Below, in pieces: positions 11,133 through 22,655 of a stretch of 64,000 bases of DNA (its first letter is position 1; every line of letters begins with the position of its first letter). The notes beneath the pieces are model-generated. The model was not told where the DNA came from, made no database searches, and saw only the letters and a list, made by a program, of their open reading frames with translations. A program made the translations under genes and the position numbers. This DNA is from Hippasteria phrygiana. Lineage: Eukaryota; Echinodermata; Asteroidea; Valvatida; Goniasteridae. The stretch covers positions 744,001 through 808,000 of the forward strand of contig JAZGUH010000112.1 of the NCBI GenBank assembly GCA_037893225.1, written 5' to 3'.

Positions 11133-12391
11133 CAGGCGCGGATTCAGGGGGGGGGGGGGGGGGGTGGCCGCGGGGGCACGTGTGCCCCCCGGTAAAAAAA
11201 ATTGAGTAAAAAATGTTTAAAAAAGAAAAAAATAGAAGAGGGAAAAAAAAGAGGGGGAGGTGAGAGAAAAGGAGAGGAGGAGGAGGGCAACCTCCTTAAA
11301 ACAAATACCGCCGCCGATATTAAACATCTGCTGTGTCTACTTTTTGGCATAAAACTACTGAAAAATGCAATAAGAAAAAAGAAGGTTATCAATCATGCCA
11401 TGGAACTGAATGCCTCTTTTAAGAGAAAACCGGAGTATTTCCCGGATCTCTGGGATTTCAACTCTGCCCATCGATCCCCCTTCAATCCTCCTTGCCGGGT
11501 TCGATCCCATTTTAATCCCTTTGCCGGATCTAGTGTAAACGCGGTGCATCTCAACATATAATCCCCTTGGGGAGTTTATTACAGGTTAAATGGCCCCAAC
11601 CAGCAGGAAACAATGGATCACTTGACTGAATGACATACTAAATGTGCCTAAATCCTCTATTATGTCTTGCAGCCGATCTGCCGATGGTTTTAACACAGGG
11701 CAAGGAACAGTCTGAAATCAAGCCCTTTTCTTGAAAACTTCAACTGAACTGAATTAAAACCAAGAAAAATTCCGGATAAATAAAAAATGAAGGGGAAAAA
11801 CTGCAAATTAGACGCCAAAAATGGGGGAGGGAGAAACTTAGATTTTTGTAGTGATGCGTGACATGGCTAAAAAATTGCCAAAAAATAATGGCTAACATAA
11901 TGATATATATATTCTCCATATACAATGTAATCTTAACAACTTAAAAAAAGAAAGTCAGGTGAAAGTGGTCGGGAATCGCCTCAGATTGCACCACGGAGCA
12001 TCCAGATTCCAACATTTTCTGGGGCCCTTAAGCGGGCGCCGGACCCCACGCCGTAAGGGCTTCGCGCTCGCATTTATCCGTTTTGGGTGTGCCCCCGTCT
12101 AGATTTTCGTAGTCATGACATGGCTAAAATAATCACTAGAAAATAATGGCAAAAATCATGATATACATGTATATATTCTCCATAAAATCGTCACAACTTT
12201 TGTTTAAAGAAATCAGGTGAAAGCAGCCAGGAATCGCCTCAGATTGCACCACTGGGGCATCCACACTCCAAAAATTTTCGGGGCCCTTAAGCGGGCCCCG
12301 GACCCCACGCCGTAAGGGCTTCGCGCTTCGCGCTCGCATTTGTCCGTTTTGGGTGTTCCCCCCGTCTACAAAATTCCTCGATCCGCGCCTG
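11133..12391. mobile_element. 1.26-kb hAT-like element with internal tandem duplication
   Basis: Left end CAGGCGCGGATTCAGG with a G-run, right end inverted CAGGCGCGGATCGAGG, matching the family at 47044 and 57245. The right half has two copies of a roughly 270-bp unit (about 11835-12105 and 12106-12372), each with AATCGCCTCAGATTGCACCA, GGGGCCCTTAAGCGGG and ACCCCACGCCGTAAGGGCTT. A similar block occurs at 13120-13240. The left half is purine-rich. No transposase frame; no clear target duplication. Confidence 0.6.
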
Positions 12392-13109
12392 ATGTCGGAA
12401 GGTAGATTGGTTGGTGGGGAGACAGTTTATGCCTCACGACAAGCACAGTAAGGTGCCGGGAATAGTCGGTCTTTGAACGCGGAAGTTCAGATCCCAACAA
12501 AGATGATGGCCTTTTATGTTATTGTTTTCACTCAACTAACACACCCAACAAAGGCAATAGAAAGTTGCAACGGCAAACGGATTTTGTTATGCGCCAACAG
12601 ACGGTATGAACGCACGTGCGGCGCATGTAATACAATGTAATTAAAATACCGATAGCAGACTTCAACTGACATTCACTGGGAATCGGCGCGCACTCACACA
12701 CAAACGTAACGTTGCGTCCTGCAAACAAGTGTTTGGGAACTTTTGTTAGAGCCTGAGTTTTGCATCTCCGGCATTCCGGTTATAATGTCGTCAAGTACAC
12801 ATCATTTGTCAAGTGTAGACAAATCACATTCTACCGAAATGCCTTACCAAAATGCATCTAGGCATTATTTTGCAATAATTATTTTGTAAATAATTTATTC
12901 TTAATATAATGCATAGGCATTTTTTGTGTTGCTAGGTGACCAGAGCTCCATTGTGCAAAGAGACGCTTACGCTTCCAAATACATTGAATGAGAAATTTGA
13001 GTTTTGAAGATCTTTTGTATTTTTTAATGTTTGAAGGTGTTAATTATTGTCATTTATTGCAATTCAAGCTCAAGAAAAGGTTAAATTTTGACACAATTTT
13101 GCACCTAAA
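12392..13109. other. No gene recognised
   Basis: Mixed sequence between hAT-like pieces. No motif found. Confidence 0.4.
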
Positions 13110-13260
13110 AATGTGTAAACCCCAGGGGCTCCAGGGGGCTTTACCTCAACCCCTAGCAAGGGCTTTGCGCCTGCAACCCACCAGGGGGCCCTTAAGCGGT
13201 CCCTTGGACCCCGTGCCGTGTCGCGCTCCACACAAGGATGGCCTTTCAAAAATCATCCCC
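13110..13260 (+). repeat. Fragment of the hAT-like family
   Basis: GGGGGCCCTTAAGCGGT followed by CCCCGTGCCGTG matches the 270-bp units at 11835-12372, more diverged. A poor tract ATCATCCCCCCA follows. It is an isolated internal piece without ends. Confidence 0.5.
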
Positions 13261-13279
13261 CCACATGTAACAAGAAATC

Positions 13280-13660
13280 TCTGCGCATGCCAGTGACAGA
13301 CGGTAAACAACAGCTGTTTGCACCCACAAAAAGCCTATGTCTGTGACTGTTTCATGTCCATACTTTTAGAAAGTGCCTTCCGGATGAGCACCTTGGTGCG
13401 CCCGAGTAATTTTTTTCCCTTGCCTTTAATTTCTGTCTTTAATTACAATGAAGCTCCCGGGGACAAGCCAGTTTTGTACAGGCCATCTGTAATGGGCCAT
13501 ATCTTGATATCCAATTAAGCTAGACCTAGCATTTTTTCAGGATTATTTCTAAACACCCTACTCATCAACACTAGGTAAACACAAATTCTCTGGAATTGTA
13601 GGAGGTGGGTGAACAATCACCTTAAACTTGGGTTAACTATTTTTGAACCACCATGTACAG
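13280..13660 (+). repeat. Dispersed repeat D, long copy
   Basis: 13280-13400 recurs inverted at 18240-18370 (TGGACATGAAACAGTCACAG). 13461-13650 recurs inverted at 31600-31775 (CCTAGTGTTGATGAGTAGGG, ATGCTAGGTCTAGCTTAATT). A third piece, TTTAATTTCTGTCTTTA(A/T)TT, recurs at 37026. Confidence 0.65.
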
Positions 13661-14500
13661 TAATATTTTTTACAAAATTCCTGTGTTTATATGGTTATTT
13701 ATTTATTAAGCACAATTTAAAAGAAGGAAATGTATAAAACTGCTTTTTGTTAATCTTAGTTCCTTGTCAGAGTAAATATTTATTGCCATATGCTGAAAGT
13801 CATGGTATCGTGATATAAGAAAATAACAAGAAAGGATTGAATAAAACAAGAAACATGAATTAATTAATTAAGTGAATACATGATATATGTGAATTAAGTA
13901 AAAAGGGAAACTTGATGTGTTATAAAGTGTAAAATTTAACAACCGGTAATTACAAAAGAATCCAAAAGGTCAATGTCCAACTATAGATTAAAGGGTGTTT
14001 CCAGTTTGGGAAATTAAAATACAAAATCTTGTGTCTTCTTGAGGCTGCTGGAATTTACAAATAATGGAAGCAGGAACTTTTGTAATATCAGAAGCTGCTT
14101 CCTTCTAATGTGAAGAAAAATCCAAGGGAAAATGGTGCAGCGGTGACTGTTTGTTAATAAGTATCTACGGAAACGAAAGGTAATGAAGACAACCTTGCTC
14201 GGTTCCGGAGGTCTGGTACCACGCATTCTCACTGAATATTAACCACTTAATAAGCGGTGCAGCCCGAAGTATACGGTGTTAACACTAGTAGCTTGTGACG
14301 ATGCCACTGGGTTGGAGAGAGTTCTAATACAGTCTATCTCAGTCTCCACAACATCACCGCTCTGTAAACATTCACACAGAAGGGATGGACAAGTGGCTAT
14401 TAATTTATCATGCAATATTTTATGTTAGCAGAACCGATGCTTTGAGGATTTCTGCAGCCATCAGTGGTTTAACTACGGGGTGGGGGATAGGATGGGACAC

Positions 14501-14502
<2 letters not shown>

Positions 14503-14533
<31 letters not shown>

Positions 14534-14542
14534 ACCCCCCCC
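14503..14542 (-). repeat. Poly-C tract of 31 + 8 nt
   Basis: One A interrupts at 14534. Purine strand is G-rich, quadruplex-prone. Flank GGGGTGGGGGATAGGATGGG on the left is also G-rich on the other strand, so the site can pair as G:C hairpin. Confidence 0.9.
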
Positions 14543-14827
14543 ATCGAGGCATGTACGCCCTTGGCCCTCTATTTGAGAGAACTCGCCTAAATTTTCGCTC
14601 TATTAAAAGTACCTCTACAACAAAATTTGTCCATTCCGGATTACAGAGAGTACATTATTGTTTGGATAATGAAGGCCTATGCTCTCAAAGAAGTGGAGGA
14701 TTAAGACTGCTTGGCAGTTGGCACATAGGCATTGATGGACAGTGTATATATCCTTATAACAAAAGTTCCAAACAAATCAAATTAATTAAAGATAGTGTAC
14801 ACGATTGGTAATCCTCCCATTTTTTTT

Positions 14828-15765
14828 TTTACTGAATTATTACGAAATACCTGACTAGACTGTAAGTTAATAGCAGTCTCAATCATCCTGTGAAATGTTG
14901 GCATCTGGTGTGCTGTCGTTTTCAAGAAAAGTGGAAATTAATGTCGTTTTCTAACGATTGCCGGCCGGCAATCGTTGGAAAAAATAACGGATTTTCTTTT
15001 AATAGTGCCCTCTATTGACCGAATGTAGTTAGTCCGCCTTGTGTCTGAAATGGGTTAACAATCCGAAAACGGGCGCAAGTTTGCAATTAGCCAGTTCGGT
15101 ATGTCAAAGGGAAAAGGTTATTCGGAATAGAATTGCTGACGTAATGTCACGCCATGTTACGCGAACGCCAATTCTGATTGAATTTAACACGTGCGCGTTG
15201 TGCGACCACTTTTTGCGTTCACACGCGCGCATTAGGTTACGCGGGTCATTCGGGATAAAATGTCATTGTGCACATGCGCAGTTGAAATACCGAACTGGCT
15301 TATTATAAGTACGCGTGTGTATACATGTCGTATGCATAGTGGACCGAAGCGACGAGTTGTAACCAGTCGGCTCGGCCTAGTTATGTGACCTATCGCCGTT
15401 TACGAGTTAACCACGCCCCTTAGACAACCCCATGGGAATTTTGTGTGGCAATTTTTGTTTGTCTCAGATTTTGCGCGTTCCACGTGGAATTATAATTGAT
15501 GTGATTGGACAATAATTCACAAGCTGCGTTGACGCGATTCGACAGCGATAGGTCAATTGAAAACGATCCTGTTTACAAAAATTTGGCTTTTTCACAAGAG
15601 GGCGCTGTAACAAATGCAGTTAACTGCCGCCCGACGGTTGAAAACGAGCGCAGTTTTTCTCTCGTTTTTTCGCCATCCAAGAACGCAAAACTTTGAACAG
15701 GTCAGTGAACCGATATTTCCTATAAAATACTAACCCCCAAATCCGCCCATTTCTGAAAATTGCAA
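14828..15765 (+). repeat. Dispersed repeat B, copy 3, carrying inserted sequence
   Basis: The outer parts (14828-15000 and 15700-15765) match repeat B. The interior (15000-15700) is extra; 15110-15300 is a separate repeat also found at 52562-52756 (GACGTAATGTCACGC, ACGTGCGCGTTGTGC blocks). No convincing gene inside. Confidence 0.6.
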
Positions 15766-15977
15766 CAATGACCAATCATGTACACTACCTTTAAACAGAA
15801 GCCATTCTTAGAATTAGCCCTTGTTGAAATTAAGTGTGCCCAGGAAGGTGAAAATTAGAAATATGAAAGAAAAATATGAATTTTTCAAAACATGTGCGGT
15901 ACGCTTTCTCTCAAAGACGGCATTTCGCATGAAACTGCGAATTCCGCATTTCCAGATATTCTTTAAAACGCTCCGTC

Positions 15978-16205
15978 TTTAAAGTGAAGGTGATTTTTCT
16001 CTTCAATTTAATAGTTTCCTATAATGGTCTGACTGACTGACTACACTATAGCACCGAATGCACCAAGAATAATACTGATAAATTGTTGCAGGCAACGTAC
16101 ATTTTATTAAGCTAATCAACCTTCAGCCGTTTATGAGATTCTCAAGGCATGACTTTGATGTTACGAGCTCTGTGGTGAAAAATATCCCATTAGTCCGGTC
16201 AAGGC
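15978..16205 (+). repeat. Dispersed repeat C, copy 1
   Basis: About 88% like 30915-31120, same orientation: AAAGTGAAGGTGATTTTTC, TGACTGACTGACTACACTA, TTCAGCCGTTTATGAGATTC. Confidence 0.7.
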
Positions 16206-16298
16206 TGGATACAGAAATGTTTGTAGAGGGAGGGTTTACAAAAAAATTGCCACAAAGTCGAACCCCGAAAATTTCTGTCAGCAAAATAATTTGACAAG

Positions 16299-16299
<1 letters not shown>

Positions 16300-16334
<35 letters not shown>
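16300..16334 (+). repeat. 35-nt poly-G tract
   Basis: Thirty-five uninterrupted G residues, the longest homopolymer in the window. Others: C at 14503-14533 (31) with 8 more after one A, C at 19631-19655 (25), G at 4953-4968 (16). Lengths in an assembly are uncertain. They can form G-quadruplexes. Confidence 0.9.
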
Positions 16335-16559
16335 CTTAGTACTCGTCCTTTGCGCCATTCAAACCCAAGGTTTGTTCGTACCCGTAGACCACCAAGAAAA
16401 TGACAAAGAGCCGAGGGGGGTCGACCTCTCTATTGATACAGCCCGCGATTTTTTCCCCAAACGACATCCGAATGGGGTAAACGGTATGAGGTTTCGGACT
16501 TTACTTCCCTTTAAAAAAAATCCTCCAAAGCTGGAAATTCGAAGAAAATAAATTGGACT

Positions 16560-17594
16560 TTAAAAAAACAACAGTCAGTGAAGGTTTCGAACACACAATC
16601 TCCAGTCTCTAAGCCTTGCACCGTATCGACGGAGCCATCGGAATGCTTGGAGCAAGTTGGGGTGCTGATGATCTAGTCCCTTTTGTCAATTTTGCGATTT
16701 AAATCACGCATGCGTGGTCTGTTTTTCACTCGAACGCGTCTAGTCCATCGACTACGTCAAATCTAGTTTGTGTAGCAACAACAAACTGTAAAGAATTTTG
16801 TCTGCTAATATTGTTAACGAAGCAAATGTTGGTCAGTAGGCCTACGTCTTTTTATTTTATATTATTTATTTCTTTTATTTTCTCTACTTAACTTTAGTGC
16901 AATAAATAATTCATTATCTTATTGCAAAGAGTTATTATCATTGGACAAAACTAACAATTTATCGTAAATGTTGGCAAAACTTGCCCAGTTTACCTATCCT
17001 CCATCTTGAAACCGTGACGTAACTCGCGAGTGACTAGAGAAACCGTGGTCCGGGGCTAGGTTGATCCAGTTGGACTAGCTAGTCAAACCACGCAGCGTTC
17101 GGTGACATCTAGATTGACTATGGTTAAGTCTAGTCACTCAAGTCGCCCAACCGAACTTGCTCTTGGCTGACAAGAATTCATTGCATTATATACCTATGCG
17201 TACGTAGAGGGCGCCACCAATGTAACGTCGGTCGACCGTCGGGTCTTCTCACACCTGACAAGAGAAACGAAGGTACTCTTCTTCTGGGATTTCGGGGCAC
17301 TTGGTCTTTATTTCTCACCACTCTTTCACAAAAACAACTCGATTACAACTCACAAGAAAAGCACATTGTTGTTACCAAAGAAAACTCTACTGCGCTGCGA
17401 TCGTTTCTTCTGAAATGCCCTCCTCTGAAATGCTTAAAAATGCCGTTATAAAAATACGAAATTAATCTTCAGACACTGCTAGAACTTGAGAACAGTTGGT
17501 CGTAACTGATAACTGCTATTGCTATGACACCGAAATCGAAATAAATGCAAGATATTTTAATTATTAATTTGATAATTAAAGTGAATAAAAGTGA
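16560..17594. other. No gene recognised
   Basis: AT-rich; one TAGGCCTA at about 16837 and repeated short words of CTAGTC around 16670-17150. Nothing coding. Confidence 0.4.
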
Positions 17595-18137
17595 ATTTAA
17601 AAATAGTACACCATGAACGTAGACTACAAATGGATTGAACAAATTGATTGAACGCGTGAACCAGTAAAAAAGTGACTTATAGTAATGGCAAATGACGTCA
17701 AACCTATAGGTGTTCTATTTAAATCTATAATATTTAGAAGTATTATGATTATTTTTTTTGAAATATCCACTATATGTATCTCTTTAACAAATGTGGCTTC
17801 GTTTGATGAAAAGTTACAACAGCGAGGATTATCCATTAAAATTATGATGTCCGAAGGAAAACACACTCTTGATCTTTATCAGACTTCCTTTGTAATTAAT
17901 TTATAAGTTTTCCTGGCTTATTTTGCAAAATGTTCATTCATTTGGATATAAAGTTAATTCAATGACCGAAATTGGCCGGGAAAACCTATAAATAAACAGC
18001 AATTTAAAAATAGTACAATTTAAAAATCGTTTTGAACGTAGCGGACTACCAATGAATTGAACAAATTGATTGGACGCGTGAAACAGTAATGCAAATGACG
18101 TCAAACCTAAGTGTTCTATTTATATCTATAATAGGGA
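17595..18137. repeat. Direct repeat pair (~140 bp) flanking a 265-bp segment
   Basis: The 17595-17735 copy and the 18001-18137 copy share ATTTAAAAATAGTACA, GAACAAATTGATTG(A/G)ACGCGTG and AATGACGTCAAACCTA. The middle (17720-17870) has another copy at 19400-19550. This looks like an LTR-less composite repeat; no coding potential. Confidence 0.5.
17903..17993. mobile_element. 91-bp MITE of the 55893 family
   Basis: AAGTTTTCCTGGC at the left is inverted relative to GGCCGGGAAAACCT at the right. The piece sits between two direct copies of a 140-bp sequence (17595-17735 and 18001-18137), each with ATTGAACAAATTGATTG and CAAATGACGTCAAACCTA. Confidence 0.5.
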
Positions 18138-18157
18138 AACTGACTAGGTAAATTTTA

Positions 18158-18203
18158 AAGCGGTATTCCCGGAGGTCGCAGGTTCGAATCCCGCTCCTGC
18201 CAG
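18158..18203 (+). repeat. tRNA-derived SINE head, copy 3 (3' half only)
   Basis: Only the half from the anticodon arm through the B box (GGAGGTCGCAGGTTCGAATC) to CCTGCCAG remains; it joins directly to GAAACTGACTAGGTAAATTTT, a flank also present near 9960. Internal deletion or recombination between copies is likely. Confidence 0.65.
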
Positions 18204-18239
18204 TTTAATTTCTTTGTTCGTTTTACCCTTTGTGCAGCA

Positions 18240-18375
18240 CCGCCCCAAAAATGACTCGGACGCACCAAGGTGCTGCTCCGGAAGGCACTTTTCAAAGCAT
18301 GGACATGAAACAGTCACAGACATAGGCTTTTTGTTGGTGAAAGCAGCTGTTGTTGACCGTCCGTCACTGGGCTAG
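18240..18375 (-). repeat. Dispersed repeat D, fragment
   Basis: Inverted match to 13280-13400. Joined to the third SINE head at 18203. Confidence 0.6.
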
Positions 18376-19189
18376 CAGTAGAATGCAGTGCTTCCACTTT
18401 CAAGGAAATGTCCGTATTTTAAGGAAATTTTTCCTTTCAAAGGAATTTTTAAGGAAATGAAAAAACTAAGGAAATTTTGAGGAAATCCCCTAAATCTAAG
18501 GAAATCCTAAGGAAATTATTAAAATAGGTGCAAATTCTACGATAATATTCTCCCAAAATTAGTGGCAAATTCTACAACATCCTCCAAATTAGCTGTTTTA
18601 TTGAATGCCCTATCAGTTTCAGAGTGACTTGAAACAAGACTATCAGGAGTTCATTCGTCAGCACGTAAAATACGCGCACGCGCCACTGCTTTCTTCAAAA
18701 GAGACCAGATATTTTGAGCTTTGAACTAACCGCTGCTTACCCTCTAGAACACAAGGAAAGCTTCTGGTGGTTTAAATAAAAATAAGGAAATCGGGGGGAA
18801 AATAAGGAAATTTGGCTCTCAGGATAAGGAAATTTTCATTTTGATTGTGGAAGCACTGGTAGAATGATTAATAGTTTCCTTTACGATAGCCCACTACGCC
18901 GCCAGCTCAAATGACCATGGTTTGTTTACAACGAATGGGATTTGTACACAAACCAATGGGGCTTGCTGTTGGCCTTTTTTCTTCTGGTCGGTTTGGCTTG
19001 TTAGTAATTTCGACATTAAAGGTGACTAGAAGCCCTCAGACTAGGGGGTTCGATTGAGGATTACATGAAGTTTGAGCGGAATTGGCCCTAAGGTGTTTAC
19101 GTAAATAACACAAATACAAAAAACTTGCCTCACCAAACAGGCACATTGCTGCACGCAGGGTATGTATTCAAATTTAACTAGTCAGTTTC
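18376..19189. other. No gene; AAGGAAAT-rich tract
   Basis: 18410-18850 repeats AAGGAAAT(T/C) about fifteen times, partly as a degenerate tandem. The rest is plain. Confidence 0.5.
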
Positions 19190-19311
19190 CCTTGTGGTTG
19201 TATTGTAAAATCGGGCATGATCCCTGGCAATACGGGTTTTATAACTTTTGACCAGCGCCCCTTAACAAAGACACTGACAATTTGGGAAGCCGCCAACACA
19301 GAGCAAGAAAG

Positions 19312-19374
19312 CTCAGTTGGTAGAACGCCGGTACAATATTCCGGAGGTTGCAGGTTCGAATCCCGTTCCTGTCA
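19312..19374 (+). repeat. tRNA-derived SINE head, copy 4
   Basis: A box AAGCTCAGTTGGTAGAACG and B box GGTTCGAATCCC are kept; the anticodon stem has decayed. Body from about 19190 (TGTATTGTAAAATCGGGC...) matches copy 1. Confidence 0.7.
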
Positions 19375-19630
19375 GTTTTCTTCGTTCGCTTTAGAATTTA
19401 AATAAATCTATAATATTTAGAAGTATTATGATTGATTTTTTTCTTTTTAATATCTACTATCTCTTTAATAAATGTGGCTTCAACAGCAAAGTTACAACAG
19501 TAAGGATTATTCAGTCAAATTAACTGATGTTCAAAGGAAAATACATCAGACTTATTTATTAATAGAATAAATTACAGTCTTTCTTACAAAAGTCAAGGGT
19601 TGATCGGGGGTGGTAGTGTGTTGGGGTCAA

Positions 19631-19655
19631 CCCCCCCCCCCCCCCCCCCCCCCCC
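19631..19655 (-). repeat. 25-nt poly-C tract followed by a TTCG/TTTG microsatellite
   Basis: The C-run is preceded by GGGGGTGGTAGTGTGTTGGGG. A degenerate (TTCG/TTTG)n tract follows at 19706-19765. Confidence 0.85.
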
Positions 19656-20187
19656 TCTCCACTTGACTGCTACAATTTTTGAAAATTCTATTTTCTTGTA
19701 TTTATTCATTGTTTGTTTGTTCGTTCGTTCGTTCGTTTGTTCGTTTGTTTGTTTTGTTAATTTGTTCGTATTTTCTTGTATTTATTGTTTGTTTATGGTT
19801 TTGTGCGGGATGGGTAGGCATCGACCGCGTAGTGGGTGCATTATTATTTGTTAGGCAAATGAGGACCAAGTTATGAGGACACTAAGTTCTTTGTCCCTAT
19901 AACGTTTTTGGTCTCCACAATATCTATCCCACGACCAGTGTAACGGTACGGTACATGTCCCCACAATTACGGTGCGTGATTCTGTGTGATCGCATCGGGC
20001 GGTGAAAGCAAACAGGTTTGGCGTGACGTGCGCGCCAACATTTTCGTTAATCACTTTCCGATAACGTACGTTAGGATGAGTCGCCAGGCTAACGAAAATG
20101 TTCACCACTCGTCAGGGAAACCGGATGAAGTTCATTCTAGTTTATTGTGAAGTTTTGTTATTGTTTTAATGTTTAAAGTTTCCCATT

Positions 20188-20982
20188 CTAACCCACGCAC
20201 GCAGTAAAGTACTGAGAGTAATAAATACACTTGGAACCAACGTCTTCAAATTTAGAGACATCGTCAAAGGTTGTAGCATTGTTGAGTTGACACAGTTTCT
20301 GTCGATCGTCGAGGATTTTGACATTAAAAGAGCGGCATTCTAACTCTGTGATGCATGCTGAGGCGCAGCTAGGGATGATCTTGATAACGAATTCTCTGAT
20401 GACATGATCGATGAGGCACCAGTTGGAAAACTGCTGGTTGTTGTGGGTAGAGAAGCAATGTTGACGAGGTCGCTTCAGCCGATAAACGCAGACACCTCGC
20501 AAGCTGACGCTGCAGTCGACGGTTCTCCACTTTCCTTGCCGATCTCCATAAATTGGATGAACAAGTTGCGCCGCACAGGTGAAGTACTGGTGGGGCGTTA
20601 ATCCGGGGAAGTATGGCTCTCCTGGTCGCCAATTTCTATAAACGTCAGGCATTTCTTGTGTCTCACACACCCACATGTCATCAAATGCACCGATCTCATT
20701 GCTGCAACCTATCCACTGATCTAAGTTATATAAACTCATGCTCTTCAAAAGTTGATTCTCCTCAAAGGAATGAGGAGCAGCCAACTCGGCCCCCATGTCT
20801 TGGCAAGCTTCCTGGACTTTACCCCGCGTGCTAGACTGCACCAGAGAATGATAACATGCGTTTCCATGGCGTTTAAACGTTGAAGGGCAGCATCCAGAAG
20901 ATGAGGTGCAAGCTTCTAAACCCAGTGCTACAGCGATCGCTGAAATAATGCATGCAGCACTGGTAACTGTCGCCAAGAACAT
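20188..20982 (-). CDS. Secreted C-type lectin with a PAN/apple-like domain
   Basis: An intact 264-residue frame begins at an ATG. Residues 1-22 form a hydrophobic signal peptide. Residues 31-167 form a C-type lectin-like domain: CCPSTFKRHGNACYH start, the E-N-Q-L-L helix, WIGCS (90-94), NWRPGEP (117-123), and the KWRTVDC / GVCVY end with its paired cysteines. No EPN or QPD triplet is visible; GEP at 121-123 lies near that loop, so the sugar specificity cannot be read. Residues 176-258 hold six cysteines in a PAN/apple-like pattern (CFSTHNN, CASACITELECRSFNV, KLCQLNN, KCIYY). A secreted binding protein, perhaps for microbes or matrix, is inferred. The gene appears to be one exon with its own TATA box about 90 bp upstream. 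The last residues after the apple domain are not conserved in any way I recognise. Confidence 0.85.
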   Translation of the reverse strand: MFLATVTSAACIISAIAVALGLEACTSSSGCCPSTFKRHGNACYHSLVQSSTRGKVQEACQDMGAELAAPHSFEENQLLKSMSLYNLDQWIGCSNEIGAFDDMWVCETQEMPDVYRNWRPGEPYFPGLTPHQYFTCAAQLVHPIYGDRQGKWRTVDCSVSLRGVCVYRLKRPRQHCFSTHNNQQFSNWCLIDHVIREFVIKIIPSCASACITELECRSFNVKILDDRQKLCQLNNATTFDDVSKFEDVGSKCIYYSQYFTACVG

Positions 20983-21072
20983 CTTTATCGTTATTGTTTA
21001 ACAAGTGGTCAAGCAGATGTGTAGCTGATGTGGTGTCGACTGCAGAATGAAGCACCGGGTAGTCTAACAGCT

Positions 21073-21081
21073 ACTTATATA
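21073..21081 (-). promoter_or_regulatory. TATA box of the C-type lectin gene
   Basis: On the minus strand the sequence reads GTATATAAG. It lies about 90 bp upstream of the lectin ATG at 20982, leaving room for a start site about 30 bp downstream and a 5' leader of about 60 nt. No start codon intervenes. Position and sequence fit a focused promoter; the start site itself is inferred. Confidence 0.6.
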
Positions 21082-21392
21082 CGGCGCCCAGTGGCTGCAT
21101 GTAATTATTGCACATGCCTGGGAACGCAGGGACTTATAAAAGGTAGTTGACGTAGGCCTACTTGATAATGTTTAAAACGCCTTGCCACCGGTTGACACAA
21201 ATATGTGCAGATTGAAATTGCCACCTGGCCGGGTGACACCTATACACGTCAATGTCTGCATTTTCAATCCATTATTGTGGTATTGTGTACGTTATGCTTG
21301 GCTGCACAAGCCTATTGTTTCCGTTTTGCTTGGCTGCACAAGCCGGCCTGGCGCCCATATGAAATCTGGTGTCGAGGGGTTTTAACTATAAA

Positions 21393-21556
21393 GGGATAAA
21401 AGTGTGATGACCCGATCTTTACCACGTCAATAATAACCGAGGAGGGGCGTGACCGCTGTGAATGGACCGAGTCGAAGGCTCGGTCCATTGACAGCGGTCA
21501 CGATCCTTCGAGGTTATTATTGACTGGTAAAGACCGGGTAATAACATATTTATCCC
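21393..21556. repeat. 164-bp palindromic MITE with ~75-bp arms
   Basis: Arms run from GGGATAAA at 21393 to TTTATCCC ending 21556. They meet at about 21475, where GACCGAGTC and GGCTCGGTC surround the tip. Blocks such as CAATAATAACC / GGTTATTATTG and GTGACCGCTGT / ACAGCGGTCAC pair almost perfectly. No coding content. Confidence 0.8.
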
Positions 21557-22099
21557 CATTCTAAATGCCTTCCTACAAAAAATGCAAAATCCTCCCGTAA
21601 AAAGGACAAAATGCGAAGCTTTTTCACCCTACTTTTTCTCCCATTTGCTCACAGTACAAAACACATGCGTACGTATCGGCCTTGTAAGCGCGTTAAGGCG
21701 CTCCGCGCCTGTCTGTCGCGTGCGCGTAAGCACAAGCACGAGATGCATCGTTTTATACGCGTGCACTAGCGTTGTTTTACATAATGAAGTTCAGTATATC
21801 TTGTGCGCGCACCTACTACGCTCTCCCTGTTGCGTATCGGCTGAGAACAGCTGGTTATATGTAGTCTTGGTTCCAAGACGTCCTTAGCGGTGCGACGTAT
21901 AGCGCGCACGGCCGGCAGATCGCTACACACACACGCCACGGCCAAATCGCTAAGACCGTATTGGTTATTTCGCAAGTTCTGCTCGCGAAATCGCGATCAA
22001 AACTGTGTGCCATTTGCATGCGCATGTGACGTAGCTGCATTATTGCATGTAAATCGCAAACACTCACCAGTCCAGTTTCTGTAATCACGTCGGGCGTAC

Positions 22100-22370
22100 G
22101 TGTCACTGATCTCTATATAAACTGGATAGCTCATTGACCATTGCGCGCTGTACATGCAACTGAAGCCAGCACCCGCCATATTACCACTCCTGGAGTAATT
22201 TACCAGAACCACTAATCGCTATGTAAATAGAAAGAGGATGAAATGAGACCCTGGGGACAAGGTTGGAAAACCTGTTGTATTGGGAGTGATAACATGGCGG
22301 ACGGTGGCCTCAACTCGTAAAGCCGATGTGCTATCCAGTTCATAATAGAGATCAGTGGTACGTGTCCGTA
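22100..22370. repeat. Inverted repeat pair around a 185-bp spacer
   Basis: GTACGTGTCACTGATCTC near 22097 is inverted as GAGATCAGTGGTACGTGTC near 22350, with similarity through CTATCCAGTT. The same CACTGATCTC block recurs at 24938 and inverted at 164-180, so it is part of a dispersed family. Confidence 0.55.
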
Positions 22371-22405
22371 GAACTATATGGGGCTCCTACCAGTACCAGA
22401 GCCCC

Positions 22406-22655
22406 ATTAGCATTTTAGAGGTATGGCGGACACAATAGAAGAGGGCGCTATTTGATTTGGGTATACCTTTTGTGAAACCACAGGAAATTTCAAAGGTAAA
22501 GATTAGGCATGATCTATGGATTGTACTATGGATTGCACTTTAACTCAAAACAATATCTGATTCTGACTTTCACTGGAATTTGTGGTTTCACAAAATGTTT
22601 ACCTAAATCAAATAGCGCCCTCCTATTGTGTCCGCCATACCTCTAAAAGGCTAAT
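22406..22655. repeat. 250-bp MITE-like hairpin
   Basis: The left arm (ATTAGCATTTTAGAGGTATG and onward, 22406-22490) pairs with the right arm (about 22575-22655) with few mismatches, including the block GAGGGCGCTATTTGATTT. The loop is about 80 bp. It lies inside the 3 kb element and directly abuts the larger palindrome at 22656. Confidence 0.75.

Noticed and set aside
15039..15308. 89-codon frame in repeat B insertion
   Set aside because: The same DNA at 52562-52756 does not keep the frame, so it is a repeat and not a gene.
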